Assembly: GCA_016213845.1 (NCBI GenBank)
Contig: JACQZN010000082.1
Location: 96,431 to 159,642 of the forward strand
Source of the DNA: Candidatus Wallbacteria bacterium
GTDB taxonomy: Bacteria > Muiribacteriota > UBA6191 > JACPRK01
Length of the DNA stretch: 63,212 bases
Reading direction: 5' to 3'
Shown here piece by piece: positions 42,566 through 51,281 of the stretch (the first letter of the stretch is position 1; the number at the start of each line of letters is the position of its first letter). The position numbers and the translations under genes were made by a program. The notes beneath the pieces were generated by a model. That model saw nothing but the letters and a program-made list of their open reading frames with translations. It made no database searches and was not told the DNA's origin.

Positions 42566-43936
42566 ATGCGTGACCAGCACTTCATCGGTGGGTACTGCAT
42601 CCTCGGCGAGCTGGGCCGCGGCGGCTCCGGCGTGGTCTACAAGGCTCGAGACCCGAAGGACGGCAGGATCGTCGCGCTGAAGGCGCTGCCGGCCGGCACC
42701 GCCGATCCGAAGACCATCAAGCGGTTTCTGCGCGAGGCCAACGCGCTGCTCCGCCTGAAGCACCCCAACATCGTCGCCGTGCTCGCCGCGGGCACCGACC
42801 AGGGGGTCCACTACTACGTGATGGAGCACGTGACAGGCCACTCGCTGGCGGCGAGGCTCAGGCAGTGCGGCCGCCTCTCTGGGGCCGAAGCGGCGAAGTT
42901 GTTCACGATGGTCGCCCGCGCCCTGGCGTTCATCCACGCCAACGGGCTGGTCCACCGCGACGTCAAGTCGGCCAACATCCTCATCGACCAGGACGGCGTT
43001 GCGAAGCTAGCCGATTTCGGACTCGTTCGCTCCGGTGAGACCACGATGTTGACGGGCGACGGAAACGTCGTCGGCACTCCCGGCTACATGGCCCCCGAAC
43101 AGGTGACCAGCACCGACGTGGATGCCCGCGCGGACCTCTACTCGCTCGCCATCGTCCTCTACGAGGCGCTGACCGGCACCGTGCCCTTCGTCAGCACCTC
43201 GGTCTACAAGGTGATGATGTCGCAGCGCTTCGAGAGGCCCGACCCGCCCGGCCGCAGGTGTCCGGGCCTGGAGCCCGAGGTCAGCCGGGTGCTCATGGCT
43301 GCGCTGGAGAAAGACCCAGCGGCGCGCTTCCCGGATGTGATCCGCTTCGCCGACGCGCTGCGGAAGGCCGGACTGCCGGTCGGTGAGGTAGCGGACTCGG
43401 TACCGGAGCCGGCCGGGCCGGAGAAGCTGGCGCCCAGGCCCGGCGCTCATGCGGACGGCTCCGGGCAGTTCGCGGGCGTGCGGCCAGGGTTCGCGCTATT
43501 GGCCGCAGCCCTGATCGGAGCCACGCTCTTCATCATCCTCACGCGCGAGGCGCACGCCCCGATAGCGCCGGCCCAGGCGACCGCGCCTGCTCCGGCCTCC
43601 AGTGCCGCCACCGTGTTGACCTCGGAGACCGATCAGGCTTTTCGGCGTTTGCAGCTTGCCGACCTGCACTACACGGACGGGCTGCGCCGGTACCGAGCGC
43701 GTGACCTGGACGGCGCCATCCTGGCCCTCAATCGCTGTGTCCAGCTTCGCAGCGACCACGCCGCGTACACGCGCGCGCTCGCGGTCGCGCTCACGGACGC
43801 GGGCCGCACGCAGGAGGCCAGGGAGACCTGGCGGCTCTACCTTCGCCAGGAGAGCTCCGTCGCGGAGGCCGCAGTCGCCCACAAGGTGCTCGAGACCCTC
43901 GACCGCGTGGCCGCGGGGCCCGCCAGGAAGCCATGA
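42566..43936 (+). CDS. Transmembrane Ser/Thr protein kinase with C-terminal TPR-like domain (456 aa)
   Basis: A Hanks-type kinase: glycine loop LGRGGSGVVYKA, Lys in IVALKAL, catalytic loop HRDVKSANIL, ADFGLVR and GTPGYMAPEQV, with DLYSLAIVLYEALTG. A membrane span (FALLAAALIGATLFIILT) follows at about 315, then an extracytoplasmic Ala/Pro-rich linker and TPR-like helices (LDGAILALNRCVQLRSDH, GRTQEARETWRLYLRQ). It lies between the pilin and pilP-like genes and overlaps the latter by 4 bases (ATGA), so its expression is tied to pilus assembly parts. The substrate is unknown; the FHA kinase at 37062 is an obvious candidate binder. Confidence 0.93.
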   Translation: MRDQHFIGGYCILGELGRGGSGVVYKARDPKDGRIVALKALPAGTADPKTIKRFLREANALLRLKHPNIVAVLAAGTDQGVHYYVMEHVTGHSLAARLRQCGRLSGAEAAKLFTMVARALAFIHANGLVHRDVKSANILIDQDGVAKLADFGLVRSGETTMLTGDGNVVGTPGYMAPEQVTSTDVDARADLYSLAIVLYEALTGTVPFVSTSVYKVMMSQRFERPDPPGRRCPGLEPEVSRVLMAALEKDPAARFPDVIRFADALRKAGLPVGEVADSVPEPAGPEKLAPRPGAHADGSGQFAGVRPGFALLAAALIGATLFIILTREAHAPIAPAQATAPAPASSAATVLTSETDQAFRRLQLADLHYTDGLRRYRARDLDGAILALNRCVQLRSDHAAYTRALAVALTDAGRTQEARETWRLYLRQESSVAEAAVAHKVLETLDRVAAGPARKP

Positions 43937-44484
43937 CCCGACGCGAACGGATGCTCGGCGCGCTCACGATGCTGGTCGTGCTGCTTGCAGGCGTCCTCTC
44001 ACTCTTCTCGCCACGCCCAGCCGCGCGCCAGCCCGCCGTCGCTGCCGTTGCGCAGACCCGTGCCGCGCCGCCCCGCGGGCCTGACCCCAGACCGGCGCCT
44101 GCGATCGCCCCAGGCGAGCAGTTCGATCTGGATGTCCTCCGGGCGATGCTGCTGGAGCCCGTATCGGCGCGGCTGGCGTCGGGGCCCCGTCGAATCCACG
44201 ATCCCTTCATACCGCTCGTCACTCGCGGCTCGGGGCTCGCGGACTCGGTGCTGCTGCCTTCTGTCGCCAGCTCGGTGGACACCAGCGGGGCCTCCATGCC
44301 CAGGCTCGAGGGGATCGTCATCTCGGGCCAACAGAGAACGGCGCTGGTCGACGGCCGGCATCTCGACACGGGCGCAGCGCTCCAGGACCTGCTCGTCGAG
44401 GAGATCCGGCCCGACATGGTGATCCTCGTCAAGGGCCGCCGCCGCTTCGCCCTGTCCTTCACCGGCCTGGAACCCCTGAAGTAG
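43933..44484 (+). CDS. PilP/GspC-like inner-membrane lipoprotein-less component (183 aa)
   Basis: An N-terminal membrane span (MLGALTMLVVLLAGVLSLF), a Pro/Ala-rich linker, then a small beta domain RLEGIVISGQQRTALVDG ... LVEEIRPDMVILVKGRRRFA that matches the HR domain of GspC/PilP (periplasmic link to the secretin). The FDLDVLRAMLLEP and IHDPFIPL segments are also typical. Unlike PilP of proteobacteria it has no lipobox. It overlaps the kinase by 4 bases and precedes pilM by 11 bases. Recognition rests on the pattern and position, not strong identity. Confidence 0.7.
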   Translation: MTRRERMLGALTMLVVLLAGVLSLFSPRPAARQPAVAAVAQTRAAPPRGPDPRPAPAIAPGEQFDLDVLRAMLLEPVSARLASGPRRIHDPFIPLVTRGSGLADSVLLPSVASSVDTSGASMPRLEGIVISGQQRTALVDGRHLDTGAALQDLLVEEIRPDMVILVKGRRRFALSFTGLEPLK

Positions 44485-44495
44485 GTGAGCCGGAC

Positions 44496-45503
44496 ATGAC
44501 CTTTTCCCTCTTCGAGGAGACCGTGACGGGCCTCGACATCGGGCATGCGTGGCTCAAGATCGTCCAGGCAAAGAAGAGCAGCCGCGGTACTCGCCTGTCG
44601 CGAGCCGCGGTCGTGCCCGTGCCGCCTGCGAGCGCCCAGCCTCGCGTTTTTGCCGAGTTCCTCGACTCCGTTTTCCGCTCGGCGAAGATCCATCCCTCCA
44701 ACATCGTCCTGGCGATCGGCGCTCCCGGCGTGGAAGTCCACAGGCTGGAGCTTCCTAGAATGGCGGGCCGGGAGCGAGGCGAGGCGGTCCGGTGGAACAT
44801 GCAGAACCTGCTCGGATTCCCGCTCGACCGGGCCGCGCTCGACTACCGGACCCTGCCGGCTCTCTCGGGAGAGGAGTCCGTGGAGCTCGAGTCGGTGCTG
44901 GTCGTCGCTGCGGACAATGATCTCCTTGGCGCCGAGCTCGACATGCTCGGCCGCCTGGAGCTGGAGCCCGTAGGCGCTCAGGCGGCCTGCCTGGCGGGCC
45001 TGGAATCGTATCTGCGTACGGCGCGCTCGGGCGCCCGCGAGACGGTGGCGCTGCTCGATATCGGCCACGAAGGTACGGGCGTGACGCTCGTGACCCAGGG
45101 CCAGCCGCGCCTGCATCGATACCTCCCCTTTGGCGGCGCGCAACTCACCCGCTACCTGTCGGAAGCGCTTCACGCGGACCCGGAGGAGGCTGAGAAACAG
45201 AAGCTCGCCCTCACCTCCGGGGAGCCTCTCGTCGAGCCCCTCGACCAGCTGGGGACGCGCATCGAACGGGTCTTCCAGCACTTCGAGGACGTCCATCCGA
45301 CCGAAAAGGTCGACCGAATCCTCATGTATGGCGGGACCGCGCTGCTGCCGGGAATCGAAAGGCTGCTGACGGAGCAGCTCCACGAGACGGTGGAGCGACT
45401 GAATCCGTTGAGCGGGCCGCCGCTCGATTCTGCCTACCCCGACGTCGAGACGGTCCGAAGGCTCGGACCGGCCCTCGTCGTCGCCTGCGGGCTGGTGAGC
45501 TGA
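44496..45503 (+). CDS. pilM: Type IV pilus assembly protein PilM (335 aa)
   Basis: Actin-like fold ATPase: VTGLDIGHAWLKIVQAKKSS (phosphate 1), LLDIGHEGTGVTLVTQGQPR (phosphate 2) and RILMYGGTALLPGIERLLTE (adenosine region). In the middle ERGEAVRWNMQNLLGFPLDR is typical of PilM. It is cytoplasmic and binds the N-terminal tail of PilN to join the inner-membrane alignment complex. The ATG lies 11 bases after the pilP-like stop, and the next gene starts one base after its own stop. Confidence 0.92.
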   Translation: MTFSLFEETVTGLDIGHAWLKIVQAKKSSRGTRLSRAAVVPVPPASAQPRVFAEFLDSVFRSAKIHPSNIVLAIGAPGVEVHRLELPRMAGRERGEAVRWNMQNLLGFPLDRAALDYRTLPALSGEESVELESVLVVAADNDLLGAELDMLGRLELEPVGAQAACLAGLESYLRTARSGARETVALLDIGHEGTGVTLVTQGQPRLHRYLPFGGAQLTRYLSEALHADPEEAEKQKLALTSGEPLVEPLDQLGTRIERVFQHFEDVHPTEKVDRILMYGGTALLPGIERLLTEQLHETVERLNPLSGPPLDSAYPDVETVRRLGPALVVACGLVS

Positions 45504-45504
45504 G

Positions 45505-46098
45505 ATGTCCGACGAGTTGCACTTCGAGCTGCTGCCCCGCGATCGCCATCGAGGCATGAGGCGGCGGGACGTGCTCGTGTCTCTGGCCGTGACGGCGCTC
45601 GCGCTCGCGATGGCGGCGGCCATCCTGTCGGTGGCGGCGACGAAGTCCCGGGAGCTCTCGACTGCCAGGCAGGGCTTTCACGTCGCCCGGGCCTACAGGA
45701 CCAAGCTGGACTCGCTGCGGCAAGCCGAAGGCCGGCTCCAGGCGGGCGGACTGCGGTTGGAGCAGCTCGCGAGCCAGCGCGCCTTCGACGCCGAGCTCCT
45801 GGCCGAGCTGGCCGCGCAGTTCAGGGACCGCGCCTGGCTTGCGGAGCTGCGCTACGACTCCTCGGCAGGCATCCTCAACCTCGGAGGCTACTGTCTCAAG
45901 ACCCGCCACCTTCCCGAGTTGATGGCCGCTCTCTGGAAGACGGGCCGTCTCGCTGACATCCGCACCGTCGTCGTCAGCCGGCGCCAGTTCCAGGGCCACG
46001 ACGTCGTCTGGTTCGTGCTGTCGGCGAGGCCCGTGCGGGCGCGGGAGCGCGCCGAGCCGTCGGAGCCGGCTGCACCTGAAGGGACGGGCCGTTCATGA
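45505..46098 (+). CDS. PilN-like alignment-complex protein (197 aa)
   Basis: A short cytoplasmic tail (ELHFELLPRDRHRGMRRRD), one span (VLVSLAVTALALAMAAAILS), then a periplasmic coiled coil and ferredoxin-like domain (LLAELAAQFRDRAWLAELRY, ILNLGGYCLKTRHLPELM, LADIRTVVVSRRQFQGHDVV). This is the GspL-C/PilN topology. The N-terminal tail would contact PilM. Its place directly after pilM is the strongest evidence; sequence identity alone would be weak. Confidence 0.78.
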   Translation: MSDELHFELLPRDRHRGMRRRDVLVSLAVTALALAMAAAILSVAATKSRELSTARQGFHVARAYRTKLDSLRQAEGRLQAGGLRLEQLASQRAFDAELLAELAAQFRDRAWLAELRYDSSAGILNLGGYCLKTRHLPELMAALWKTGRLADIRTVVVSRRQFQGHDVVWFVLSARPVRARERAEPSEPAAPEGTGRS

Positions 46099-46673
46099 GA
46101 TCCGCCGCGTGGAGATGGCTCGTGCTCGCAGAGGCCTCGGCCGCTTTGATGGCGCTGGCTGTCTGGGCGGCTTGCCTGCAATGGACTCCGAGTGAGGAGC
46201 TGCGAGCCGAGCTCGAGCGCGACTTCGGCCGGCAGGTGCGAGAGCTCGAGGAGCGTATCGAAGAGGTTCGCGCGGTGCTCCACCCGCTGGACGCCCGAAG
46301 GTTGGCCGAGCCCGAGTTGCCCAGGTTCCTGTCGACCTTGAGCGAGCGAGCGGCCTCGTGCGGATTCGAGCTCGATCTCCTCACGCCCGGGGGCATCCGC
46401 AGAGCGCCGGGTTCCTCGGTGGCGGAGGTGGAGCTGGCCTTTACCCAGCCCTTCACCAACGTAGTCAGCTACTTGAGATCGCTCCGGACGATTCCCCACC
46501 TCTTCGGAATCCAGAAGCTCAGCCTGCTCGCGCCTTCGGAGGACTCGCCGCCATCCGGCGCCATGGCGCTGAGGGCCGAGCTGACCTTGAGCGTGCTGCT
46601 CGAGTCCGCCCCGGAATCGCCCAGGTCGACCGGCGCAGGATCTCACGAACGGCGTCAGGAACTCCGACAGTAG
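46095..46673 (+). CDS. PilO-like alignment-complex protein (192 aa)
   Basis: It has a single N-terminal span (ALMALAVWAACLQW), a coiled coil (LERDFGRQVRELEERIEEVR) and a periplasmic domain (PRFLSTLSERAASCGFELDL, FTNVVSYLRSLRTIPHLFGI) like PilO/GspM. It overlaps the pilN-like gene by 4 bases. With PilM, PilN and PilP it should form the platform between PilC and the secretin. Confidence 0.8.
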   Translation: MRSAAWRWLVLAEASAALMALAVWAACLQWTPSEELRAELERDFGRQVRELEERIEEVRAVLHPLDARRLAEPELPRFLSTLSERAASCGFELDLLTPGGIRRAPGSSVAEVELAFTQPFTNVVSYLRSLRTIPHLFGIQKLSLLAPSEDSPPSGAMALRAELTLSVLLESAPESPRSTGAGSHERRQELRQ

Positions 46674-46723
46674 AGTCGGAGGCCGGCACCCGATCGGCCC
46701 GTCGGCCGTCGCTGCCCATTCTC

Positions 46724-48652
46724 ATGATTCGAAAGCGTTCGCTGGCGCTCCTGGCCGCCGTGATGTTCTGTGCGGCTGTCGAGCACCGCGCCGCCAGGGC
46801 GGCAGAACCGGTGCCTGCGCCGGTGCAGGTAGAAGACCCCGAGCGCGTCACGATGAATCTGAAGGACGTGCCTATCGCCCGGGTGCTCGAGATCATGGCG
46901 CAGCAGCACGGCCTCAACATCGTCGCCAGCGATGCGGTCGACGGGAAGGTCACCGTCAATCTCCGCAACGTCCACTGGAAGCAGGCTCTGGAAGTCGTGC
47001 TGAAAACCCGAGGCCTCGGCTTCCAGAAGGTCGGCGACGTCCTGCAGGTCGACACGCTCGAGCGGCTGCGGCCCGAGCTCGACACGCGCGTAGTCACGCT
47101 CAAGCACCTCTCTGGAAGACAGGCCCGAGAGCTCGTCTCCGGCGCGATGAGCAAGGACGGCTCCGTGAACGTGCTGGATCGTGGCGCCGTGGGCGGGGCC
47201 CTCGTCTTGACGGACACGGTCCCGGCGCTCGGGCGCGCGGTTGCGCTTCTCGCCCAGGTCGACGTTCCGCCACCCAGCGAACGACTCGAGCTTAAGGGAC
47301 CCGACGGGCGCGGGCTCTACCTCCTGGATGCGCGCAACGTTCCGCTGGCTCGCCTCTTCACCGAGCTGCGCGCGCGATTCGCCATCAACATCGTCGCTGA
47401 CGTGCCGGTCGAGGGCCACCTCGATCTCAATCTCTCCAACGTCAGCCGCGAGCAGCTCCTGGACACGGTACTCGGAACCGGCAACCTGAGGTACTCCCGC
47501 GACGGCAGCACCTATCACATCGGCCCGCGAGAGAGCTTCAAGGAACGGCTGATCACTCGGCTCTTCTCGCTGAAGTATGTGGATGGCACCGACGTCAAAC
47601 GGTTTCTGGAGCGCGGCCTCAGCCCCGTGGGGAAGCTAGAGGTGTTCACGCGGCGCAACCGGGGCGGCTTCGCTTTCGGCACCCAGGCCACGGATCGCAG
47701 GCCAGTCACCGCGCGCCCCGAAGCTCCCGAGCGGTCCGACCTGATCTCCGTGACCGACACCAGCGCCGCCGTCGACAGCGTGGCGACGCTGATCGGTCAC
47801 CTGGACGTCCGGCCCAGGCAGATCTCCATCGAGGTGAAGATCGTAGAAGTGACCCTCACTGACACCGAAACGCTGGGCATCGACTGGCGGGCCGAAGCGG
47901 CACTGACGGGGGCCTCACAGCCCACGAAGTTCCCGTTCAACTCCATCAAGCCGGGCGCAACGAGGGCGGCGGACACCTTCCGATTCGGCACCCTCTCTGC
48001 CCAGAACCTGCAGGCCGTCCTGAAAGCCCTCGAGGCCCGTGAGAGGCTGAAGATCCTCTCCAGTCCGAGAATCTCCACGGTCAACAACCAGGAAGCCAGC
48101 ATCCTCATCGGCGACAAGTTCCCCATCACGGTCGAGACCTTCGATCCGCAGACCGCCGTCCGGACCGTGACTCTCGATCACTACGAGCAGATCGGCGTAC
48201 AGCTCAATGTCGTGCCGCAAATCTCGGGCGACCTGGGCGTCAACCTGATCATCCACCCTGCGGTGAGCACCGTGGGAACGCTCGTCGAAAACCGCTTCCC
48301 GGTGATCCAGACGCGTGAGGCCGACACGCAGGTCCTTGTCGGCAGCGGCGACACGGCCGTCATCGGCGGGCTCCTCCAGGAGCGCGACAGGAGCGACCGG
48401 ACCGGCGTCCCCGGCTTGAAGGGCGTTCCCGTCATCGGCGAGCTGTTCAAGTCCAAGAGCCGCGAACGGGTCACGGTCGATCTGCTCATTTTCGTCACCC
48501 CCACGATCGTGCCCGAAAGCGCGCCAGTGGCCGAGCCCGCAAGCGTCCAGGCCGGGCCCGCGGCCGCCGCGCCTGAGGCCGGACCGCGCGCTCGTTACGT
48601 CGACCTGGCCGAGCGGCTACGTTCCAAGGGTCCGCGCGCAGGAGCCCCGTGA
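46724..48652 (+). CDS. pilQ: Outer-membrane secretin (PilQ/GspD family, 642 aa)
   Basis: ATG at 46724 starts a signal peptide (SLALLAAVMFCAAVEHRAAR). Two STN/N0-type domains follow (NLKDVPIARVLEIMAQQHGL and RNVPLARLFTELRARFAINI), then N1-type (LITRLFSLKYVDGTDVKRFL) and the secretin barrel from about residue 375: PRQISIEVKIVEVTLTDTET, LKILSSPRISTVNNQEASI and VPGLKGVPVIGELFKSKSRE. It forms the outer-membrane pore for the pilus or secreted cargo. A longer frame upstream overlaps the PilO-like gene; no Shine-Dalgarno is clear. The last 4 bases overlap the next gene. Confidence 0.93.
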   Translation: MIRKRSLALLAAVMFCAAVEHRAARAAEPVPAPVQVEDPERVTMNLKDVPIARVLEIMAQQHGLNIVASDAVDGKVTVNLRNVHWKQALEVVLKTRGLGFQKVGDVLQVDTLERLRPELDTRVVTLKHLSGRQARELVSGAMSKDGSVNVLDRGAVGGALVLTDTVPALGRAVALLAQVDVPPPSERLELKGPDGRGLYLLDARNVPLARLFTELRARFAINIVADVPVEGHLDLNLSNVSREQLLDTVLGTGNLRYSRDGSTYHIGPRESFKERLITRLFSLKYVDGTDVKRFLERGLSPVGKLEVFTRRNRGGFAFGTQATDRRPVTARPEAPERSDLISVTDTSAAVDSVATLIGHLDVRPRQISIEVKIVEVTLTDTETLGIDWRAEAALTGASQPTKFPFNSIKPGATRAADTFRFGTLSAQNLQAVLKALEARERLKILSSPRISTVNNQEASILIGDKFPITVETFDPQTAVRTVTLDHYEQIGVQLNVVPQISGDLGVNLIIHPAVSTVGTLVENRFPVIQTREADTQVLVGSGDTAVIGGLLQERDRSDRTGVPGLKGVPVIGELFKSKSRERVTVDLLIFVTPTIVPESAPVAEPASVQAGPAAAAPEAGPRARYVDLAERLRSKGPRAGAP

Positions 48653-49233
48653 GCCGGTCCCGGGCGCTTGCGGTGATCCTGCTGTGGGGAGCCGTCGCAT
48701 CTGCTCCTGGGCAGGAGCCGGTCTCGCTGCAAGCGCTCCGGCAGCCGCGGTCGACCCAGCTCAAGATGGGCGCCAGGCGCGTGCCCATCGTCGAGCGGTT
48801 CGCCACGCCCCTCTATGCCGAGGAGTCCGCGGAGCCCGCGACCGCGACGGCGGCAGCGCCCGGGATGGCGGCTCTGCCCTCCGGCTCGGTGATTGTCGCG
48901 CCGGCGCGCGAGACGCTCCTGGCGCGACCGGAGACCGAAGAGCTGATTCGCCTGCGGCTCGACCTCGGAGTTCTCCGACAGCTGGTCCGGTGTGGAATCG
49001 ACGACCCGACTGCCACTCTGGCTCGCCGGGCCGCTTCATCGGCTCAGCGCCTGGGCCGGCTCTGGGCGGGCACTGCGGCCAAGCACGCGCAAGCCGGGAA
49101 GCTCGCCCGTGACCTGGAGTCGCTCGCAGCCGCGTGCTGCCAGCGGAGTCGGTGCGCCCAGAAAATGGCGATGGATTGTGCCGGCAGGCACTATGAAGCA
49201 CTCGATCCACGGTTCCAGGCGCCTGGACGCTAG
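48649..49233 (+). CDS. Secreted Cys-rich protein of the pilus locus (194 aa)
   Basis: A signal peptide (ALAVILLWGAVASAPGQ) and a GTG start overlapping the secretin gene by 4 bases. Middle residues are helical and Arg/Ala-rich (LARPETEELIRLRLDLGVLR). Near the C-terminus is a Cys cluster, AAACCQRSRCAQKMAMDCAG (C-C-x4-C-x6-C), plus a Cys at RCGID, suggesting disulfides. I recognise no family. Co-expression with the secretin makes a pilotin-like or substrate role conceivable, but it has no lipobox. Confidence 0.65.
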   Translation: MSRSRALAVILLWGAVASAPGQEPVSLQALRQPRSTQLKMGARRVPIVERFATPLYAEESAEPATATAAAPGMAALPSGSVIVAPARETLLARPETEELIRLRLDLGVLRQLVRCGIDDPTATLARRAASSAQRLGRLWAGTAAKHAQAGKLARDLESLAAACCQRSRCAQKMAMDCAGRHYEALDPRFQAPGR

Positions 49234-49270
49234 ACACCCGGGAGCTCCGCGGTAGTAGCTTAAGGGCGTC

Positions 49271-49744
49271 ATGAGCCCAAGCCGGTCGCCGCGCCGGTGG
49301 CTTGTGCCGTCGCGGTGGGGGTTCAGCCTGATTGAGGTCGTCCTCGTTGCCGTCCTCGTAGCGTCGCTCGTCGCGCTGTCGCTCGGCAGCGTCGAGAGGA
49401 TGCCGGCCGGGGCCGCTCTGATGGCCCAAGCGGATCGATTGATACAGGCCGTCCACGATCAGCGGTGGCGAGCGCTTGCGCAGCGAAGGTTTCACCGCAT
49501 CGAGCTTTCGCCCGACACGCACTCGTACCGCCTGCTCGCGGATTCGACGTCGGGATTGCAGGTCTATGCGACCATCGAGCTGCCCGCCGGTGTTGCGCTG
49601 GCACAGACCAGCTTCTCGGCCGATCGCATCGACATCGTGACGGGCGGATTCCTGCCGGCCGGCGGCAGCGTGACGCTGGAAGCGGCCGGGATCCGGCGCG
49701 TGGTCGAGATCGCCCGCGGTTCCGGAATCGTGAGCGTCCGATGA
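49271..49744 (+). CDS. GspH-like minor pseudopilin (157 aa)
   Basis: A basic 16-residue leader ends RWG, then FSLIEVVLVAVLVASLVALS: prepilin signal with Phe+1 and Glu+5. The head (HRIELSPDTHSYRLLADSTS, VTLEAAGIRRVVEIARG) has beta-strand character like GspH/FimT. It is the first of four minor-pilin-like genes linked by 4-base overlaps (ATGA at its end), probably forming the tip or priming complex. Confidence 0.88.
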   Translation: MSPSRSPRRWLVPSRWGFSLIEVVLVAVLVASLVALSLGSVERMPAGAALMAQADRLIQAVHDQRWRALAQRRFHRIELSPDTHSYRLLADSTSGLQVYATIELPAGVALAQTSFSADRIDIVTGGFLPAGGSVTLEAAGIRRVVEIARGSGIVSVR

Positions 49745-50151
49745 GCATCACCTCCAATAGCCGTTGCGCGCGAGTCGCCCGGATGCCGGCAAGCGGCGTG
49801 ACGCTGGTCGAGATCGTCTGCGCCACCGCGATGGTCGGGGCGATGCTGCTGCCCGCGCTCCAGATGTTCTCGCATGCCGCGATGCTGGCGGCACATGCCC
49901 GGCAGACGGCAGCGGCCACGGAGCTCCTGGGCCGCGAGCTCGCGCGCCTGCAGTCTGCGCGCGCGGACAGCCTGACCAGCGGCCAGAGGACGGATCGCGT
50001 GGGCTCGAACGACTATCGGGTTCAAGTGACCGTCACGAGCTCGCCCCCGGCGCGCCTGGTGGACGTGCGCGTCGAGGTTAGCTGGGACGGCGTCTTCGGT
50101 TCACGCGTGACGGTCGGGCGGCGGGTGCTGCTCGTGGACCCGGACCCATGA
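49741..50151 (+). CDS. GspI/PilV-like minor pseudopilin (136 aa)
   Basis: Leader MSITSNSRCARVARMPASG followed by VTLVEIVCATAMVGAMLLPA, a prepilin signal with Val+1 and Glu+5. The head is short (NDYRVQVTVTSSPPARLVDV, VSWDGVFGSRVTVGRRV), with the GspI/PilV 'V-V-W' strand pattern. It overlaps both neighbours by 4 bases, indicating coupled translation in a fixed stoichiometry. Confidence 0.86.
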   Translation: MSITSNSRCARVARMPASGVTLVEIVCATAMVGAMLLPALQMFSHAAMLAAHARQTAAATELLGRELARLQSARADSLTSGQRTDRVGSNDYRVQVTVTSSPPARLVDVRVEVSWDGVFGSRVTVGRRVLLVDPDP

Positions 50152-51281
50152 ACGGCGCGCGGAAAGCGGTCGGCTCGGCGGCGGCCGCAGCGTTCTCGCT
50201 GCTGGAGGTGCTCGTCTCGGCACTGCTGGCTGCGCTGGTGCTCGGGGCGCTGACCGAAGGGACCGTGTCGGGCCTCGTGGGCTGGGACCAGGTTCGCCGC
50301 GATCGGGAACGCGATGCTGCCTGCCGCTGGGCGTTCGAACGGATGCTGCATGACGTGCGGGAGTCCGTGGCCGTCACGGCCTTGGCGTCCGGACTCCTAG
50401 GACTCGAAACTCAGTTCGTCGAGGACGCGGATCCAGGGGTCGAGTCCATCGAATGGAGCCTCACGACGGACGGCAGGCTGCTGCGGGCCGTTGCGCCCGC
50501 CGCGCCGTGCACCTACGCGGCCGGGGTCGGGAGCTTCACTCCCAGGGGACCGCGACTTTGGTGCCGGCTCGAATCTGAGAGCGATGTGGCGGCTCCGGAG
50601 CTGGGCCCCGCCGGTTCGGCAGGGGGGCACGTGCGATTCTCCCCGGGAATCTTCGGCGACGCCGCAACGGTGCGCCATCAAGGAGACTGGCTGGCCTTCC
50701 CGGCCCAGCTCCTCGATCCCGAGCGCGGAACGCTGGAGCTCTGGGTAGATCTGAGCACGCTGGCGGGATTCGACGACGAGCGTTGCCTCATCGATACGAG
50801 CCCGGGATCGACCGGGCAACAGCTTCGCTGGACGTGTGTGGGAGAGAGCGGCCGGATGCGCGTCAGCTGGCACGGAGCGGCAATCCTCGACTGGACTCCG
50901 CCGCGGCCGGCGCCGCGCTTCACGCATCTGGCCATTGCCTGGAACCGGACTGGCCTTGCAAGCGGCAGCGCGGCAACTCTGGCGCTCTTCGCCGACGGGA
51001 AGCGAGTCGCCGGATCCGGCGCGGAGCTTGCTCCTGCCGCCTTCGAGGGCTCCCTCTACATCGGCTCGAGCAACACTCCGCACTCCAAGCGCAACGGCAT
51101 GCAACTCGACCTGCCAATGGACAACTTGAAGATCCACGATGTCTGCCGGACCGCGTTCCCCGATCGGGTGAGCGAGAGTGACCTGGGACCCATCGAAGTG
51201 ACTCTCGCTTCGACGGGAGGAGCGCCCGTGCAGGTGCTCATCGGCGGGGCGGGGCTGGAAGCCAGGAGGCGCTGGCCATGA
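50148..51281 (+). CDS. GspJ-like minor pseudopilin fused to a LamG/concanavalin-like domain (377 aa)
   Basis: The N-terminus AFSLLEVLVSALLAALVLGA is a prepilin signal with Glu+5, but the residue before Phe+1 is Ala (GSAAAAA), not the usual Gly. Residues about 20-140 look like a GspJ/PilW head (DAACRWAFERMLHDVRESVA). Residues about 160-330 form a LamG/Laminin-type jelly roll (GTLELWVDLSTLAGFDDERC, FTHLAIAWNRTGLASG, ATLALFADGKRVAGSG, LYIGSSN), a fold that binds sugars or proteins outside the cell. It overlaps its neighbours by 4 bases. The fusion would place a binding domain near the pilus tip. Confidence 0.8.
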   Translation: MNGARKAVGSAAAAAFSLLEVLVSALLAALVLGALTEGTVSGLVGWDQVRRDRERDAACRWAFERMLHDVRESVAVTALASGLLGLETQFVEDADPGVESIEWSLTTDGRLLRAVAPAAPCTYAAGVGSFTPRGPRLWCRLESESDVAAPELGPAGSAGGHVRFSPGIFGDAATVRHQGDWLAFPAQLLDPERGTLELWVDLSTLAGFDDERCLIDTSPGSTGQQLRWTCVGESGRMRVSWHGAAILDWTPPRPAPRFTHLAIAWNRTGLASGSAATLALFADGKRVAGSGAELAPAAFEGSLYIGSSNTPHSKRNGMQLDLPMDNLKIHDVCRTAFPDRVSESDLGPIEVTLASTGGAPVQVLIGGAGLEARRRWP

